From Chloroflexota bacterium (lineage in GTDB: Bacteria; Chloroflexota; Anaerolineae; Anaerolineales; Anaerolineaceae), in contig JAAYKH010000028.1 of the NCBI GenBank assembly GCA_012522475.1, positions 1 to 52,200 of the forward strand: a stretch of 52,200 nucleotides of DNA, in the 5' to 3' direction. Below the pieces are notes generated by a model that was not told where the DNA came from, searched no databases, and was given only the letters and a program-made list of their open reading frames with translations. Numbering within the stretch: the stretch's first letter is position 1; every line of letters starts with the position of its first letter. This document shows positions 44,802 through 52,200 of the stretch, one piece after another. The position numbers were made by a program, and so were the translations under genes.

Positions 44802-45989
44802 ATGATTGTTGGTGTGCTCTATTACCGTTGGGGTTATTATTCCTACACTCGAACGATACTAAATCAAGTGCCAGATGTAGAATATCGAAAAACATATGAT
44901 TACTACAGCATTCTTAATCACGCAGCTCGAAAAATTAATCATGCAACACACAAGAAACTGGTCGATACTTTTGATTTAAACAATCAATTTCAAGATTTTG
45001 GATTAAATAAAGTTGACCTTTTACATCTCTTCAACGGAATTAATCACGGTAAAACCCCTTGGGTAAGCACTTTTGAAACCCTGTTGCCCCGTCTCAAAAG
45101 ATTGCTGGGGAACTATAATCAAAAACCAGACAGCATCTATTTGGGAAATAAAGAAAAGCGTGCTCTTGACGCGTTATGCGGAGATGCATGTAAACAACTC
45201 ATTGCACTTTCTGAATGTTCCAGGCTTATACAGCTGGATGTATTGAAGCGATTGTCAATCAACATTAATGCTGTTGAATCTAAAATGACTGTCTTACATC
45301 CACCTCAGGCAAAGAAAATTAACGGATATGATGACAAACAGTTGGATCGTTTTAAGAAGATACGTTTTATGTTGGTCGGGGCGGGTTTCTTCCGAAAAGG
45401 CGGGCGAGAAGTTTTACGCGTATTTGAACGATTGGTGCGAAAAGAAGGTTACCCCATCGAGTTGATCATCATCAGTTCCTTGCTGATGGACCAGTATGCA
45501 GCCCACGAAACCGAAGCCGATGTAGCTTGGGCAAAAAAAACCATCGCTGCCAATGAGGATTGGATTACACATCATATTAACCTGCCTAATGAGCAGGTTC
45601 TCAATTTAATGCAAAGCGCTCATGTTGGATTACTCCCTACTTATGCGGATACTTATGGTTATTCGGTACTGGAATTTCAAGCGAATGGCGTGCCGGTAAT
45701 CACAACCGATGTCCGAGCTTTAGGGGAAATAAACAATAATTCCGCCGGCTGGTTGATTAATGTGCCAAAAAACGAACTGGGTGAAAGCTTCTATGCCACT
45801 GCGGAACAGCGGGAACAACTCAGTGCGTCTATCGAAAGTGGATTGGAGAAAATCGTCCGCAATATTTTCTCTGAAACCGAAAGTTTACGTCTTAAAGGAA
45901 TAGCTTCTCTTGAGAAAATTGAACGCGATCACGACCCTGATGATTATGCCCGCCGGATGAGGGAAATATACCAGGGTGTATTGCGTTGA
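44802..45989 (+). CDS. glycosyltransferase family 4-like protein
   Basis: 395 aa, probably GT-B. The C-terminal half carries RFMLVGAGFFRKGGREVLRV, an NLMQSAHVGLLPTYADTYGY segment and VLEFQANGVPVITTDVRALGE, the E-x7-E type donor site. The N-terminal half is divergent and has no recognised domain. It is AT-richer than its neighbours and, like the GT4 gene at 38.4 kb, sits alone. The start follows AAGGAG. Substrates are unknown. Confidence 0.78.
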   Translation: MIVGVLYYRWGYYSYTRTILNQVPDVEYRKTYDYYSILNHAARKINHATHKKLVDTFDLNNQFQDFGLNKVDLLHLFNGINHGKTPWVSTFETLLPRLKRLLGNYNQKPDSIYLGNKEKRALDALCGDACKQLIALSECSRLIQLDVLKRLSININAVESKMTVLHPPQAKKINGYDDKQLDRFKKIRFMLVGAGFFRKGGREVLRVFERLVRKEGYPIELIIISSLLMDQYAAHETEADVAWAKKTIAANEDWITHHINLPNEQVLNLMQSAHVGLLPTYADTYGYSVLEFQANGVPVITTDVRALGEINNNSAGWLINVPKNELGESFYATAEQREQLSASIESGLEKIVRNIFSETESLRLKGIASLEKIERDHDPDDYARRMREIYQGVLR

Positions 45990-46071
45990 AGTCAGAAATA
46001 ATACATTGCCCAGACACCTTGGCTTTCCCATCACCTAGTATGCCTTTATGAATTAACGCTACGGGAGGTTT

Positions 46072-46641
46072 ATGCTCTCAAGACTTTCTCGCTGGTTTCT
46101 AAAAATTTCCACTGGCCCCCTCGCGATGATTTGTTTGGTCGTCTTTCTCATCTTCAGCAGCTTAATCCTGCCAGACCAAAACGCCAGAGCCAAAGCTTAC
46201 GCTGGCGACCTTGGGACACCCGACACCTCGCTTTATTACACCGCCGCTGAGCTCTACCGCATGGCTGAGGGATATGGCCCTCAGGGGAGAACCGCCTATA
46301 TCCGGGCGCGGTTTACTTTCGATGTGGTCTGGCCATTGGTTTATCTGGCGTTCCTTGTTACAGCGCTCAGCTGGCTGATTAACCGGGCTAAGCTGGGCAA
46401 AACCTCCTGGGTTCAGTTGAACCTGCTGCCCATCGCCAGTGTTATTTTTGATGGCCTCGAAAATGGTGCCGCTGCTATTGTCATGGCGCGTTATCCGCAA
46501 ACCACTTCTGTGCTTGATCACCTGGCGGGTGTATTTACATTGTTAAAATGGCTTTTGACCAGCGCCTGCGCCTTAGCCATAGTCTATTTAGCATTTCTAA
46601 TCCTAGCCCGGTATTTTAAATCCAGTAAGCAGCAGGCTTGA
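46072..46641 (+). CDS. four-segment membrane protein of unknown function
   Basis: 189 aa. There are membrane segments near residues 15-35, 85-105, 115-135 and 150-175, with a loop containing YIRARFTFDVVWPLVY. No family is recognised. The start follows a strong GGGAGGT, so translation is probably efficient. It ends at a hairpin near 46669. The neighbours give no hint of a role. Confidence 0.65.
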   Translation: MLSRLSRWFLKISTGPLAMICLVVFLIFSSLILPDQNARAKAYAGDLGTPDTSLYYTAAELYRMAEGYGPQGRTAYIRARFTFDVVWPLVYLAFLVTALSWLINRAKLGKTSWVQLNLLPIASVIFDGLENGAAAIVMARYPQTTSVLDHLAGVFTLLKWLLTSACALAIVYLAFLILARYFKSSKQQA

Positions 46642-46668
46642 AACCTTACCCCCTAAACATGTGCTGGC

Positions 46669-46700
46669 AAAACCACTCTGACCTGTGAGTGGTTTTTATT
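46669..46700. terminator. hairpin terminator before the tRNA-Ser stub
   Basis: A perfect 10-base stem AAAACCACTC (46669-46678) with GAGTGGTTTT (46687-46696) and an 8-base loop, followed by TATT. It can act on both strands. It closely resembles the second hairpin at 46773-46807, as part of a duplicated unit. Confidence 0.7.
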
Positions 46701-46718
46701 CTGACGGAGAGGGTGGGA
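46687..46718 (-). repeat. duplicated 3' end of tRNA-Ser plus terminator arm
   Basis: These 32 bases match 46795-46826 with one mismatch. In the minus sense they hold the last 14 or so bases of tRNA-Ser (the T-stem 3' arm, acceptor arm and discriminator) and the start of its terminator. It is a stub of a former second tRNA-Ser copy. Confidence 0.7.
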
Positions 46719-46772
46719 AATCTCACTCCTGAGGGTGTTTGAACCAACACCGCCTTATCATTTGCTTTAACC

Positions 46773-46807
46773 AAAAAAACCACCCTGTGATTTCGAGTGG
46801 TTTTTAT
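46773..46807 (-). terminator. terminator of tRNA-Ser
   Basis: AAAACCAC (46776-46783) pairs with GTGGTTTT (46797-46804). On the minus strand a T-run follows, directly after the tRNA 3' end. Confidence 0.75.
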
Positions 46808-46898
<91 letters not shown>

Positions 46899-47000
46899 AT
46901 CCTGCCATTTTCAGGCGCCGAGAATTATACCAGATAGGCACATAGTTGTTAAGCCCAAAGTGCAGATTAACGATATGACATCTTTTTTACGCCAATGCCG

Positions 47001-47006
47001 TATAAT
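47001..47006 (+). promoter_or_regulatory. possible -10 element
   Basis: TATAAT lies 16 bases before the ATG at 47023. An ATGACA at 46975-46980 would be the -35, with a long 20-base spacer. The leader would be very short, but a GAGGTG ribosome-binding site is present. Confidence 0.35.
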
Positions 47007-47022
47007 TAACCAAGAGGTGCAA

Positions 47023-47247
47023 ATGACAACAAAAAAACGACGGGTACACTGGCTGCTTTATCCCTTCTGGCTGATCTGGCGTTTAGCCGCCTGGATTATC
47101 GAAGTTGCCTTCCGCTTGGTTGGTGCAGTTTTGGGCTTGGTATTGATGGTCGCCGGGGTGGTATTAACGCTGACAATTATCGGTGCAATCATCGGAATTC
47201 CTATGGCCATCATCGGGGTTAAGCTCATCATTCGCAGCTTGTTTTAA
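47023..47247 (+). CDS. small membrane protein of unknown function
   Basis: 74 aa. The ATG at 47023 (MTTKKRRVHWLL) follows AGAGGTG and a TATAAT box; an upstream start at 46960 would precede the promoter. A basic N terminus is followed by two hydrophobic segments (about residues 10-30 and 33-68). No family is recognised. It is followed by a hairpin that serves the convergent gene. Confidence 0.6.
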   Translation: MTTKKRRVHWLLYPFWLIWRLAAWIIEVAFRLVGAVLGLVLMVAGVVLTLTIIGAIIGIPMAIIGVKLIIRSLF

Positions 47248-47254
47248 ACCCAGT

Positions 47255-47283
47255 AAAAAGCGCGCCGGGCATCCTGGTGCGCT
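47255..47283 (-). terminator. terminator of the minus-strand lipoprotein gene
   Basis: An 11-bp stem with two G-U pairs (47259-47269 with 47273-47283) and loop CAT. On the minus strand it is followed by TTTTT (plus-strand 47255-47258 reads AAAA), placing it 24 bases after the lipoprotein stop. It may also slow plus-strand transcripts. Confidence 0.75.
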
Positions 47284-47307
47284 GTAACAAATTTCATCGA
47301 ACCTCAG

Positions 47308-48333
47308 TTACTGGGGGCTTGCCCAGGTAAGAAAACTGAGCCCTAATTTTCCGGCAGAAACTCCCTCAATGCGTAACCATCCCCACAAGCCTTGCGCGGT
47401 CTGATAACAAAAATAAGACCCCACAGGCACTTCAGTAAAGCCAATCGAATTGTCGTTGATGGCAGCGGCTTTACAATTGGTCAATCCCGGTTCATCATCT
47501 CCAAAAGCAGCCCATCTCATCTCATTCAAGGGTGTCAACATGTGCAAAGGCGTACCCCCTGATTTATAAAGGAGATCAGCCTGAAAATCTTTTTCGGGGT
47601 TCAGGCTGGCTGTATCAAGGTCAAGCGTGTCGTCATTGGCTAAATCAACCTCCCCTGAAATATAAACTGGGGGTGTCGGGGTGAAAGTTTGGGTCGGTTG
47701 AGGCGTATCGGTTACTTTTTGAACAACTTCAATTCGCACCCAAAAGGGTGCATCGCCATGCGGTCCAATCCCAAATAAAACGCCATCGGGGTCGCCCAAC
47801 ATCCAGTTACTCTGGTAAAGTCCAATCTTCTCCGGGGCAACCATATCCACGGTCAGGTCGACAGTATCGCCCGGTTCAACCGGTTGGAGCAGGTAATGCG
47901 TATATTGTGCGTTTAGGCTATTGCCCGAAAAGAAAGTGAGTGTATACAAACGCGACCATGTACAGGTGCCAACATTTTTTAATCGCCAGGTCTTTGAAAA
48001 AGAGGTGTTGGGCGCCAGTTTGGTGTCATCCGGGATGGTAATATCAATCGGCTGGCCGGCAGCGGCAACATTGCAAGCCAAATCGCTGGTAGGTGTTTGA
48101 ATTGGCGGTCGTGTGCGATCCAGGGTAGGGATCGGTGTAGATGTCTGGGTAGGCGTCGACGTTTCCGTTGGCACATGGGCCTGGGTCTGGGCAAAATTCA
48201 AAGTCGCCAGGCTGACCGCGGTTTCGTTCAGGCGCGTGGCATCCAGGGTTGGTTCTCCCATTGGGATATCTTTCCCCCCACATGCAACCAAAAGTAATAT
48301 CAGCAAACCCAGCCAAAAAATTCTCGCTTTCAT
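47308..48333 (-). CDS. lipoprotein with NBR1-type Ig-like domain (third copy)
   Basis: About 341 aa. The ATG at 48333 is preferred to a TTG one codon upstream. The lipobox LLLVAC gives Cys near 18. A Thr/Pro-rich linker (about 45-85) precedes the NBR1-Ig domain (about 90-200), with LAPNTSFSKTWRLKNVGTCT, a VEPGD turn and APFWVRIEV. A second Thr/Pro linker leads to a C-terminal beta domain with two cysteines (TNCKAA, YFCYQT). It is paralogous to the pair at 4.1-6.0 kb. It is divergent from the Agl23-NHL gene. Confidence 0.78.
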   Translation of the reverse strand: MKARIFWLGLLILLLVACGGKDIPMGEPTLDATRLNETAVSLATLNFAQTQAHVPTETSTPTQTSTPIPTLDRTRPPIQTPTSDLACNVAAAGQPIDITIPDDTKLAPNTSFSKTWRLKNVGTCTWSRLYTLTFFSGNSLNAQYTHYLLQPVEPGDTVDLTVDMVAPEKIGLYQSNWMLGDPDGVLFGIGPHGDAPFWVRIEVVQKVTDTPQPTQTFTPTPPVYISGEVDLANDDTLDLDTASLNPEKDFQADLLYKSGGTPLHMLTPLNEMRWAAFGDDEPGLTNCKAAAINDNSIGFTEVPVGSYFCYQTAQGLWGWLRIEGVSAGKLGLSFLTWASPQ

Positions 48334-48472
48334 CAAGGATGATTTTACCTTAAATCCCAGTCTTGCAAGCGTTATTGATCCACACCGGTCGGTGCCTTGT
48401 CAGGAGTGGATTATTAAAGTATAGTACTAAAAACTAGACGGCAGGTCATCACCGGCACTGGAAATCACCCTT

Positions 48473-51400
48473 ATGAACCGAAACAATGCCATCAACACCT
48501 GGCTGGATCGACCAGTCTTTTCAGTCTGGCCTCAATTAACAGTTTATCAGTTGATCCTCGGCCTGATTCTGCTCACCACCGTCTTCAGCCGGTTTGCCAT
48601 CTTGGGTGCTCGGGTCATGAGCCACGATGAGGTTAACCATGTGGTGCCCGCGTATACCTTTTATCAGGGTGGCGGTTACCGCTACGATCCGGTAACCCAC
48701 GGCCCGCTGCAATTTCACCTTATCACCCTCGCCTATACCTTATTCGGCGCCAACGATTTTTCAGCCCGGATACCTAATGCCCTGTTTGGTATCGGGATAG
48801 TTCTCTTTGCGCTTTTTGCCTTTAAAAAATATCTTGGCCGGGTGGGGTCACTTGTTGTAGGCTTCCTGTTCACAATCTCACCTTTTATTTCCTTTTACAG
48901 CCGCTATACCCGCAATGAGATCTATATCGTTTTTTGGGGCATGGCGCTTTTATGGGGTGTTTTACGTTATTTGGAATCAGGTCAAAAGCACACGCTTTTA
49001 TTTATCACAGTGATTACCGCGCTCCATTTTACAGACAAAGCCACTTCTTACATATTCACCGCTGAATTGCTGATTTTCCTGGCGCTCATTTTCGCCATGC
49101 GCGTGATGACCAAACCCTGGCAGTCAAAACAAGCCCGCACCAGTTTTTTTGCTGTAGTCGGTATTAGCCTGGTGGTTGGCCTGGCATTGTTTGCTGTAGG
49201 TTATTACGCGCTAACCCACGGCCCAACAACCGTAGCAGAGGATGCTGTGGGTATCATGTTGAGCGAGCTGGAAACATCCACCCGCCTGATCATCGGCGGG
49301 TTGGGCTTGGGGTTGCTGATCAGTTTAGGTCTGGCTGCCTATTTCTTGATCAAAGGCATCGGTTGGTACGGAATCAGAGATGAACGCTCCTTCGACCTGT
49401 TGATCATGCAGGGTACTATCGTGCTGCCCCTCCTGGCAGCATTGCCAATGGACATCCTGGGTTTCAACCCCTTGGATTACACGACCAGCGGAATCACCAC
49501 CGCGCTGATGTTCATGGCCCCGCTTGCGGTAATTGCCGCAGTGATTGGCCTCTGGTGGAACTGGAAAGTTTGGGTACTTAACATCAGCATTTTCTGGGGG
49601 ATTTTCGTCATCTTTTACACATCACTCTTTACCCAGGTTATCGGTTTGCATATGGGCATTGTGAGCGCACTGGGTTACTGGCTTGCCCAACAAGGCGTTT
49701 CCCGGGGAACTCAGCCATTGTATTATTATGCCCTCATCCAAATCCCAATCTATGAATTTCTGCCGGCCTTTGGCACCCTGCTGGCAGCTGTTATGGGCTT
49801 CCGGTCGCTTTCATTTGCTCCCAAACCCGGTAAAAACACCCCGGCTGAGCTTTCAGATGCAGAAACCCCGGCATTAAGTGAGGCTTCTGATGCAAGCAAT
49901 GTCGATGAAAACCAGATCGACGTACCCGAGCATTCATCCGAAGAAAACAGTGCGGGCCCCTCTTTGCGCATTGTCAATAACGAAGGCGAGCTGCGCCACA
50001 CGCCCGTTTTGGCCCTATTGCTTTACTGGTCGGTGATAAGTTTGGTTGCCTTCAGCTTTGCTGGCGAGCGCATGCCCTGGCTGACCACCCACATTGCCAT
50101 GCCTATGATTCTCACCAGTGGTTGGAGTTTGGGTCACCTGATCGAATCTCTGAACTGGCCCGATTTTAAATCTAAGCGCGGTTGGGCTGTGCTTCTGTTT
50201 GGACTGCTGTTTCTGCTGACAGCGCTGCGCACATTTGGCCTTACCTTCGGGCCGTTACCGCCTTTTCAGGGCAAGGAACTGGCCCAATTGGAGGCAACCA
50301 GCAACTTTTTGCTCGCGTTCACAGTTATGCTCGCCTCTGGAACAGCTCTGTGGCTCCTTTTGCGCACCTGGAAGGCAAAACAGATCGGAAAATTGGCCCT
50401 GCTCTTGTTCACAGCCATTTTGTCTTTCATTACCATTCGCACAGCATATCGCGCAAACTTCATATTGTTCGATACTGCCAAAGAATTCCTGGTGTATGCT
50501 CACGCTGCTCGCGACCCCAAAGATGTCCTGGAGCAGGTTGAGGAAATCAGTTTTCGTCTGACCGGCGGGAAGGACATCGTGGTGGCCTATGATAACGACA
50601 TGCTTTACCCTTACTGGTGGTATTTTCGCGATTACCCCAACAAACGTTGGTTTTCAGACAACCCCACTCGAGATTTGCGCGATGCACCCATCATACTGGT
50701 TGGCAGCGGAAATTACAATCTGATCGAACCGGTCGTGGGTGATGAATATATCCGCTTTGACCACACGCGTTTATGGTGGCCAAGCCAGGCCTATTTCAAC
50801 CTTTCCTTTCAACGTGTGTGGGATGCAATACGCAGCCCTGAAATGCGTTCAGCCCTGTGGGAGATCTGGTACAACCGTAATTATGAGCCTTACGCCAGGC
50901 TGAGCAATATCAACACCCTCACGCTTTCAAACTGGCAGCCTTCAGACTCCTTCCGCATGTATATTCGCAAAGACATTACCTCGATGATCTGGGAGTACGG
51001 GGCAGCACCAGTGGTGCTGGAACCGACAATCGACTCCTATGAAGCCAACACCATCCCTCTGGAAGCAGACCTGGTTCTTTATGGCAATGCAGAATTCAGT
51101 TTTGATGCGCCCCGTGACATCGCCTTTGCTCCGGACGACACCTTTTATGTAGCCGATTCTCGTAATCATCGTGTGCTTCACTTCGATGTCAACGGACAGT
51201 ACCTGAACGCCTTTGGCGCTTACAGCGCTTCTGACTTTTCTAAGCAGAATATCGCGCCCGCGGGCTTTTTCAACGAGCCCTGGGGGCTGGCAATCGGCCC
51301 GGATGGTTCGGTCTTTGTTGCGGACACCTGGAATCATCGTATCCAAAAATTTTCGGCCGAGGGTGAGTTTATCACCCAGTGGGGGCAGTTTGGCGCTGCA

Positions 51401-52012
51401 GAGACTGCTCATCATTTTTGGGGTCCACGCGGCGTGGCTGTAGACCATAAAGGTCGTGTTTTCGTTACCGACACGGGCAATAAACGCGTGGTCATCTTCG
51501 ATAGTAATGGCGCTCACCTAACTGATTTTGGCGGCGCTGGGCTGGGCCTAGGACAATTCAATGAACCCGTGGGTATCGAAGTTGATGATGCTGGCCGCCT
51601 GTTCATTGCAGACACCTGGAATAAGCGCATTCAGGTTATGATTCCTGATGGTGACACGCTGAGCTACCCCAGTCATATCACCTGGGATATCGACTCGTGG
51701 TACGGCGAATCCCTCGATAACAAGCCTTTCTTAACCATCGATAAGAACGACATGGTTTATGTTGCTGACCCAATGCTTGGACGGGTGCTGGCCTTCAATC
51801 AATATGGCGAGTTCTTATTTGCGTGGGGAGGCTTCGGCAGCGGGCTGGATGAAATTGGGGTTGTCGGCGGTCTGGCGGTTGATCCTGTGGGGAATGTGTG
51901 GGTCTCTGACGCCCGCAACAACCGCCTGATGCGCTTCCCTATCGGAGAGCTTTTGCCCGAGCAACCCATCCTGGATGAGGTTGGGCAAAACAGTCATTTT
52001 CTTGAAGATTAA
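48473..52012 (+). CDS. Agl23-type (TIGR03663) membrane glycosyltransferase fused to NHL repeats
   Basis: 1179 aa. Residues 1-700 form a GT-C type membrane protein with about 13 segments; the first loop carries MSHDEVNHV (the acidic catalytic motif of PMT/GT39-like enzymes) followed by GGGYRYDPVTHGPLQFH, diagnostic of TIGR03663, the flippase-associated Agl23 family. A charged, low-complexity insertion lies near 450-520. A soluble stretch (about 700-870) follows. Then come about six NHL blades (about 875-1165), with units such as VFVADTWNHRIQKF and LFIADTWNKRIQVM forming a propeller, presumably outside the membrane. It may transfer lipid-linked sugars to envelope targets. Confidence 0.82.
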   Translation: MNRNNAINTWLDRPVFSVWPQLTVYQLILGLILLTTVFSRFAILGARVMSHDEVNHVVPAYTFYQGGGYRYDPVTHGPLQFHLITLAYTLFGANDFSARIPNALFGIGIVLFALFAFKKYLGRVGSLVVGFLFTISPFISFYSRYTRNEIYIVFWGMALLWGVLRYLESGQKHTLLFITVITALHFTDKATSYIFTAELLIFLALIFAMRVMTKPWQSKQARTSFFAVVGISLVVGLALFAVGYYALTHGPTTVAEDAVGIMLSELETSTRLIIGGLGLGLLISLGLAAYFLIKGIGWYGIRDERSFDLLIMQGTIVLPLLAALPMDILGFNPLDYTTSGITTALMFMAPLAVIAAVIGLWWNWKVWVLNISIFWGIFVIFYTSLFTQVIGLHMGIVSALGYWLAQQGVSRGTQPLYYYALIQIPIYEFLPAFGTLLAAVMGFRSLSFAPKPGKNTPAELSDAETPALSEASDASNVDENQIDVPEHSSEENSAGPSLRIVNNEGELRHTPVLALLLYWSVISLVAFSFAGERMPWLTTHIAMPMILTSGWSLGHLIESLNWPDFKSKRGWAVLLFGLLFLLTALRTFGLTFGPLPPFQGKELAQLEATSNFLLAFTVMLASGTALWLLLRTWKAKQIGKLALLLFTAILSFITIRTAYRANFILFDTAKEFLVYAHAARDPKDVLEQVEEISFRLTGGKDIVVAYDNDMLYPYWWYFRDYPNKRWFSDNPTRDLRDAPIILVGSGNYNLIEPVVGDEYIRFDHTRLWWPSQAYFNLSFQRVWDAIRSPEMRSALWEIWYNRNYEPYARLSNINTLTLSNWQPSDSFRMYIRKDITSMIWEYGAAPVVLEPTIDSYEANTIPLEADLVLYGNAEFSFDAPRDIAFAPDDTFYVADSRNHRVLHFDVNGQYLNAFGAYSASDFSKQNIAPAGFFNEPWGLAIGPDGSVFVADTWNHRIQKFSAEGEFITQWGQFGAAETAHHFWGPRGVAVDHKGRVFVTDTGNKRVVIFDSNGAHLTDFGGAGLGLGQFNEPVGIEVDDAGRLFIADTWNKRIQVMIPDGDTLSYPSHITWDIDSWYGESLDNKPFLTIDKNDMVYVADPMLGRVLAFNQYGEFLFAWGGFGSGLDEIGVVGGLAVDPVGNVWVSDARNNRLMRFPIGELLPEQPILDEVGQNSHFLED

Positions 52013-52096
52013 AGGGTTGCCTGCCGAGCCCAAAATTTTTTATCCTGTGATTGAAATTTGGATGATTAAACACAAAAGAGGCCGCCTGATATGAAC

Positions 52097-52140
52097 TGCA
52101 CCCCAAAAGTTGGACAATAAATCCAACCGAGGAGGTGCAG
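52097..52140 (+). promoter_or_regulatory. palindrome covering the transposase ribosome-binding site
   Basis: CTGCACC (52097-52103) pairs with GGTGCAG (52134-52140), with an inner GTTGGA/TCCAAC stem. The GGAGG ribosome-binding site at 52131-52135 partly overlaps the right arm. Transcripts entering from outside would fold and hide the site, limiting transposase made from read-through RNA; IS10 and IS50 show comparable control. Confidence 0.55.
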
Positions 52141-52145
52141 TTTTT

Positions 52146-52200
52146 ATGACAAAGTTCAGTATTGAAGAGAAGCGAAAAGCAGTTGAAAGGGTCAATGAAG
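52146..52200 (+). CDS. IS3-family transposase OrfA (partial)
   Basis: Only the first 18 residues are present (MTKFSIEEKRKAVERVNE), matching the start of IS3-family OrfA helix-turn-helix proteins. The ATG follows GAGGAGG inside the palindrome. OrfB and the frameshift site are outside the window. Confidence 0.8.
   Translation, partial: MTKFSIEEKRKAVERVNE

Larger units (their letters stand above)
52092..52200 (+). mobile_element. left end of an IS3-family (IS150-like) insertion sequence
   Basis: The end TGAACTGCACCCC is the terminal inverted repeat typical of IS150-group elements, starting 80 bases after the Agl23-NHL stop. It is followed by the OrfA start. The element runs out of the window, so its right end, direct repeats and integrity cannot be judged. 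Confidence 0.8.

Overview
The window looks like a piece of a Chloroflexota chromosome, most likely class Anaerolineae. This is an inference from content: three secreted lipoproteins that pair a Thr/Pro-rich linker with an NBR1-type Ig-like domain, a WD40-repeat lipoprotein, an Agl23-type membrane glycosyltransferase fused to NHL repeats, and a tight NatA/ABC-2 export operon. No species can be named from the sequence alone. Most of the window is moderate-GC housekeeping DNA. AT-richer patches lie at about 25.6-31.2 kb, 38.2-39.8 kb and 44.6-46.0 kb.

Layout. 0-11 kb, plus strand: the tail of an unknown membrane protein, a three-gene ABC exporter (ATPase plus two ABC-2 permeases), two NBR1-Ig lipoproteins, queG and dus overlapping by 4 bases, then rpsO-pnp. 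11-13.2 kb, minus strand: murE, tRNA-Val(CAC) and a damaged second copy of that tRNA. 13.3-20 kb, plus strand: a six-hairpin glycosidase-like protein, a WD40 lipoprotein, an OsmC-like protein and nicotinate phosphoribosyltransferase. 20-25.5 kb: a thioredoxin-CcdA/DsbD-like membrane fusion (minus), a cation diffusion facilitator (plus), an S9 peptidase (minus) and a small lipoprotein (plus).

25.5-31.2 kb: tRNA-Lys(TTT) with its own promoter and terminator, followed by an AT-rich accessory block. The block holds a 250-aa protein with a C-terminal Ymh (TIGR02391/HEPN-like) domain, a 1183-aa all-helical protein of unknown family, and two decayed genes. This two-gene unit is the best candidate for an undescribed system, probably defence-related. 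No integrase or att repeat was found. 31.2-35 kb: a Na/Pi cotransporter with a PhoU-like tail (minus) and leucyl aminopeptidase (plus).

35-48 kb: a very unusual single-chain TPR-DppB-DppC-like permease (minus), a GT4 glycosyltransferase (minus), a MarR regulator with two half-transporters forming an asymmetric heterodimeric ABC exporter (plus), a second GT4 enzyme, two small membrane proteins, tRNA-Ser(GGA) (minus) with a duplicated tail, and a third NBR1-Ig lipoprotein (minus). 48.4-52 kb: the Agl23-NHL fusion. The window ends inside the left end of an IS3-family (IS150-like) insertion sequence.

The recurring themes are envelope biology (ABC export, lipoproteins, glycosyl transfer, peptidoglycan) and translation or RNA upkeep (queG, dus, rpsO, pnp, tRNAs).
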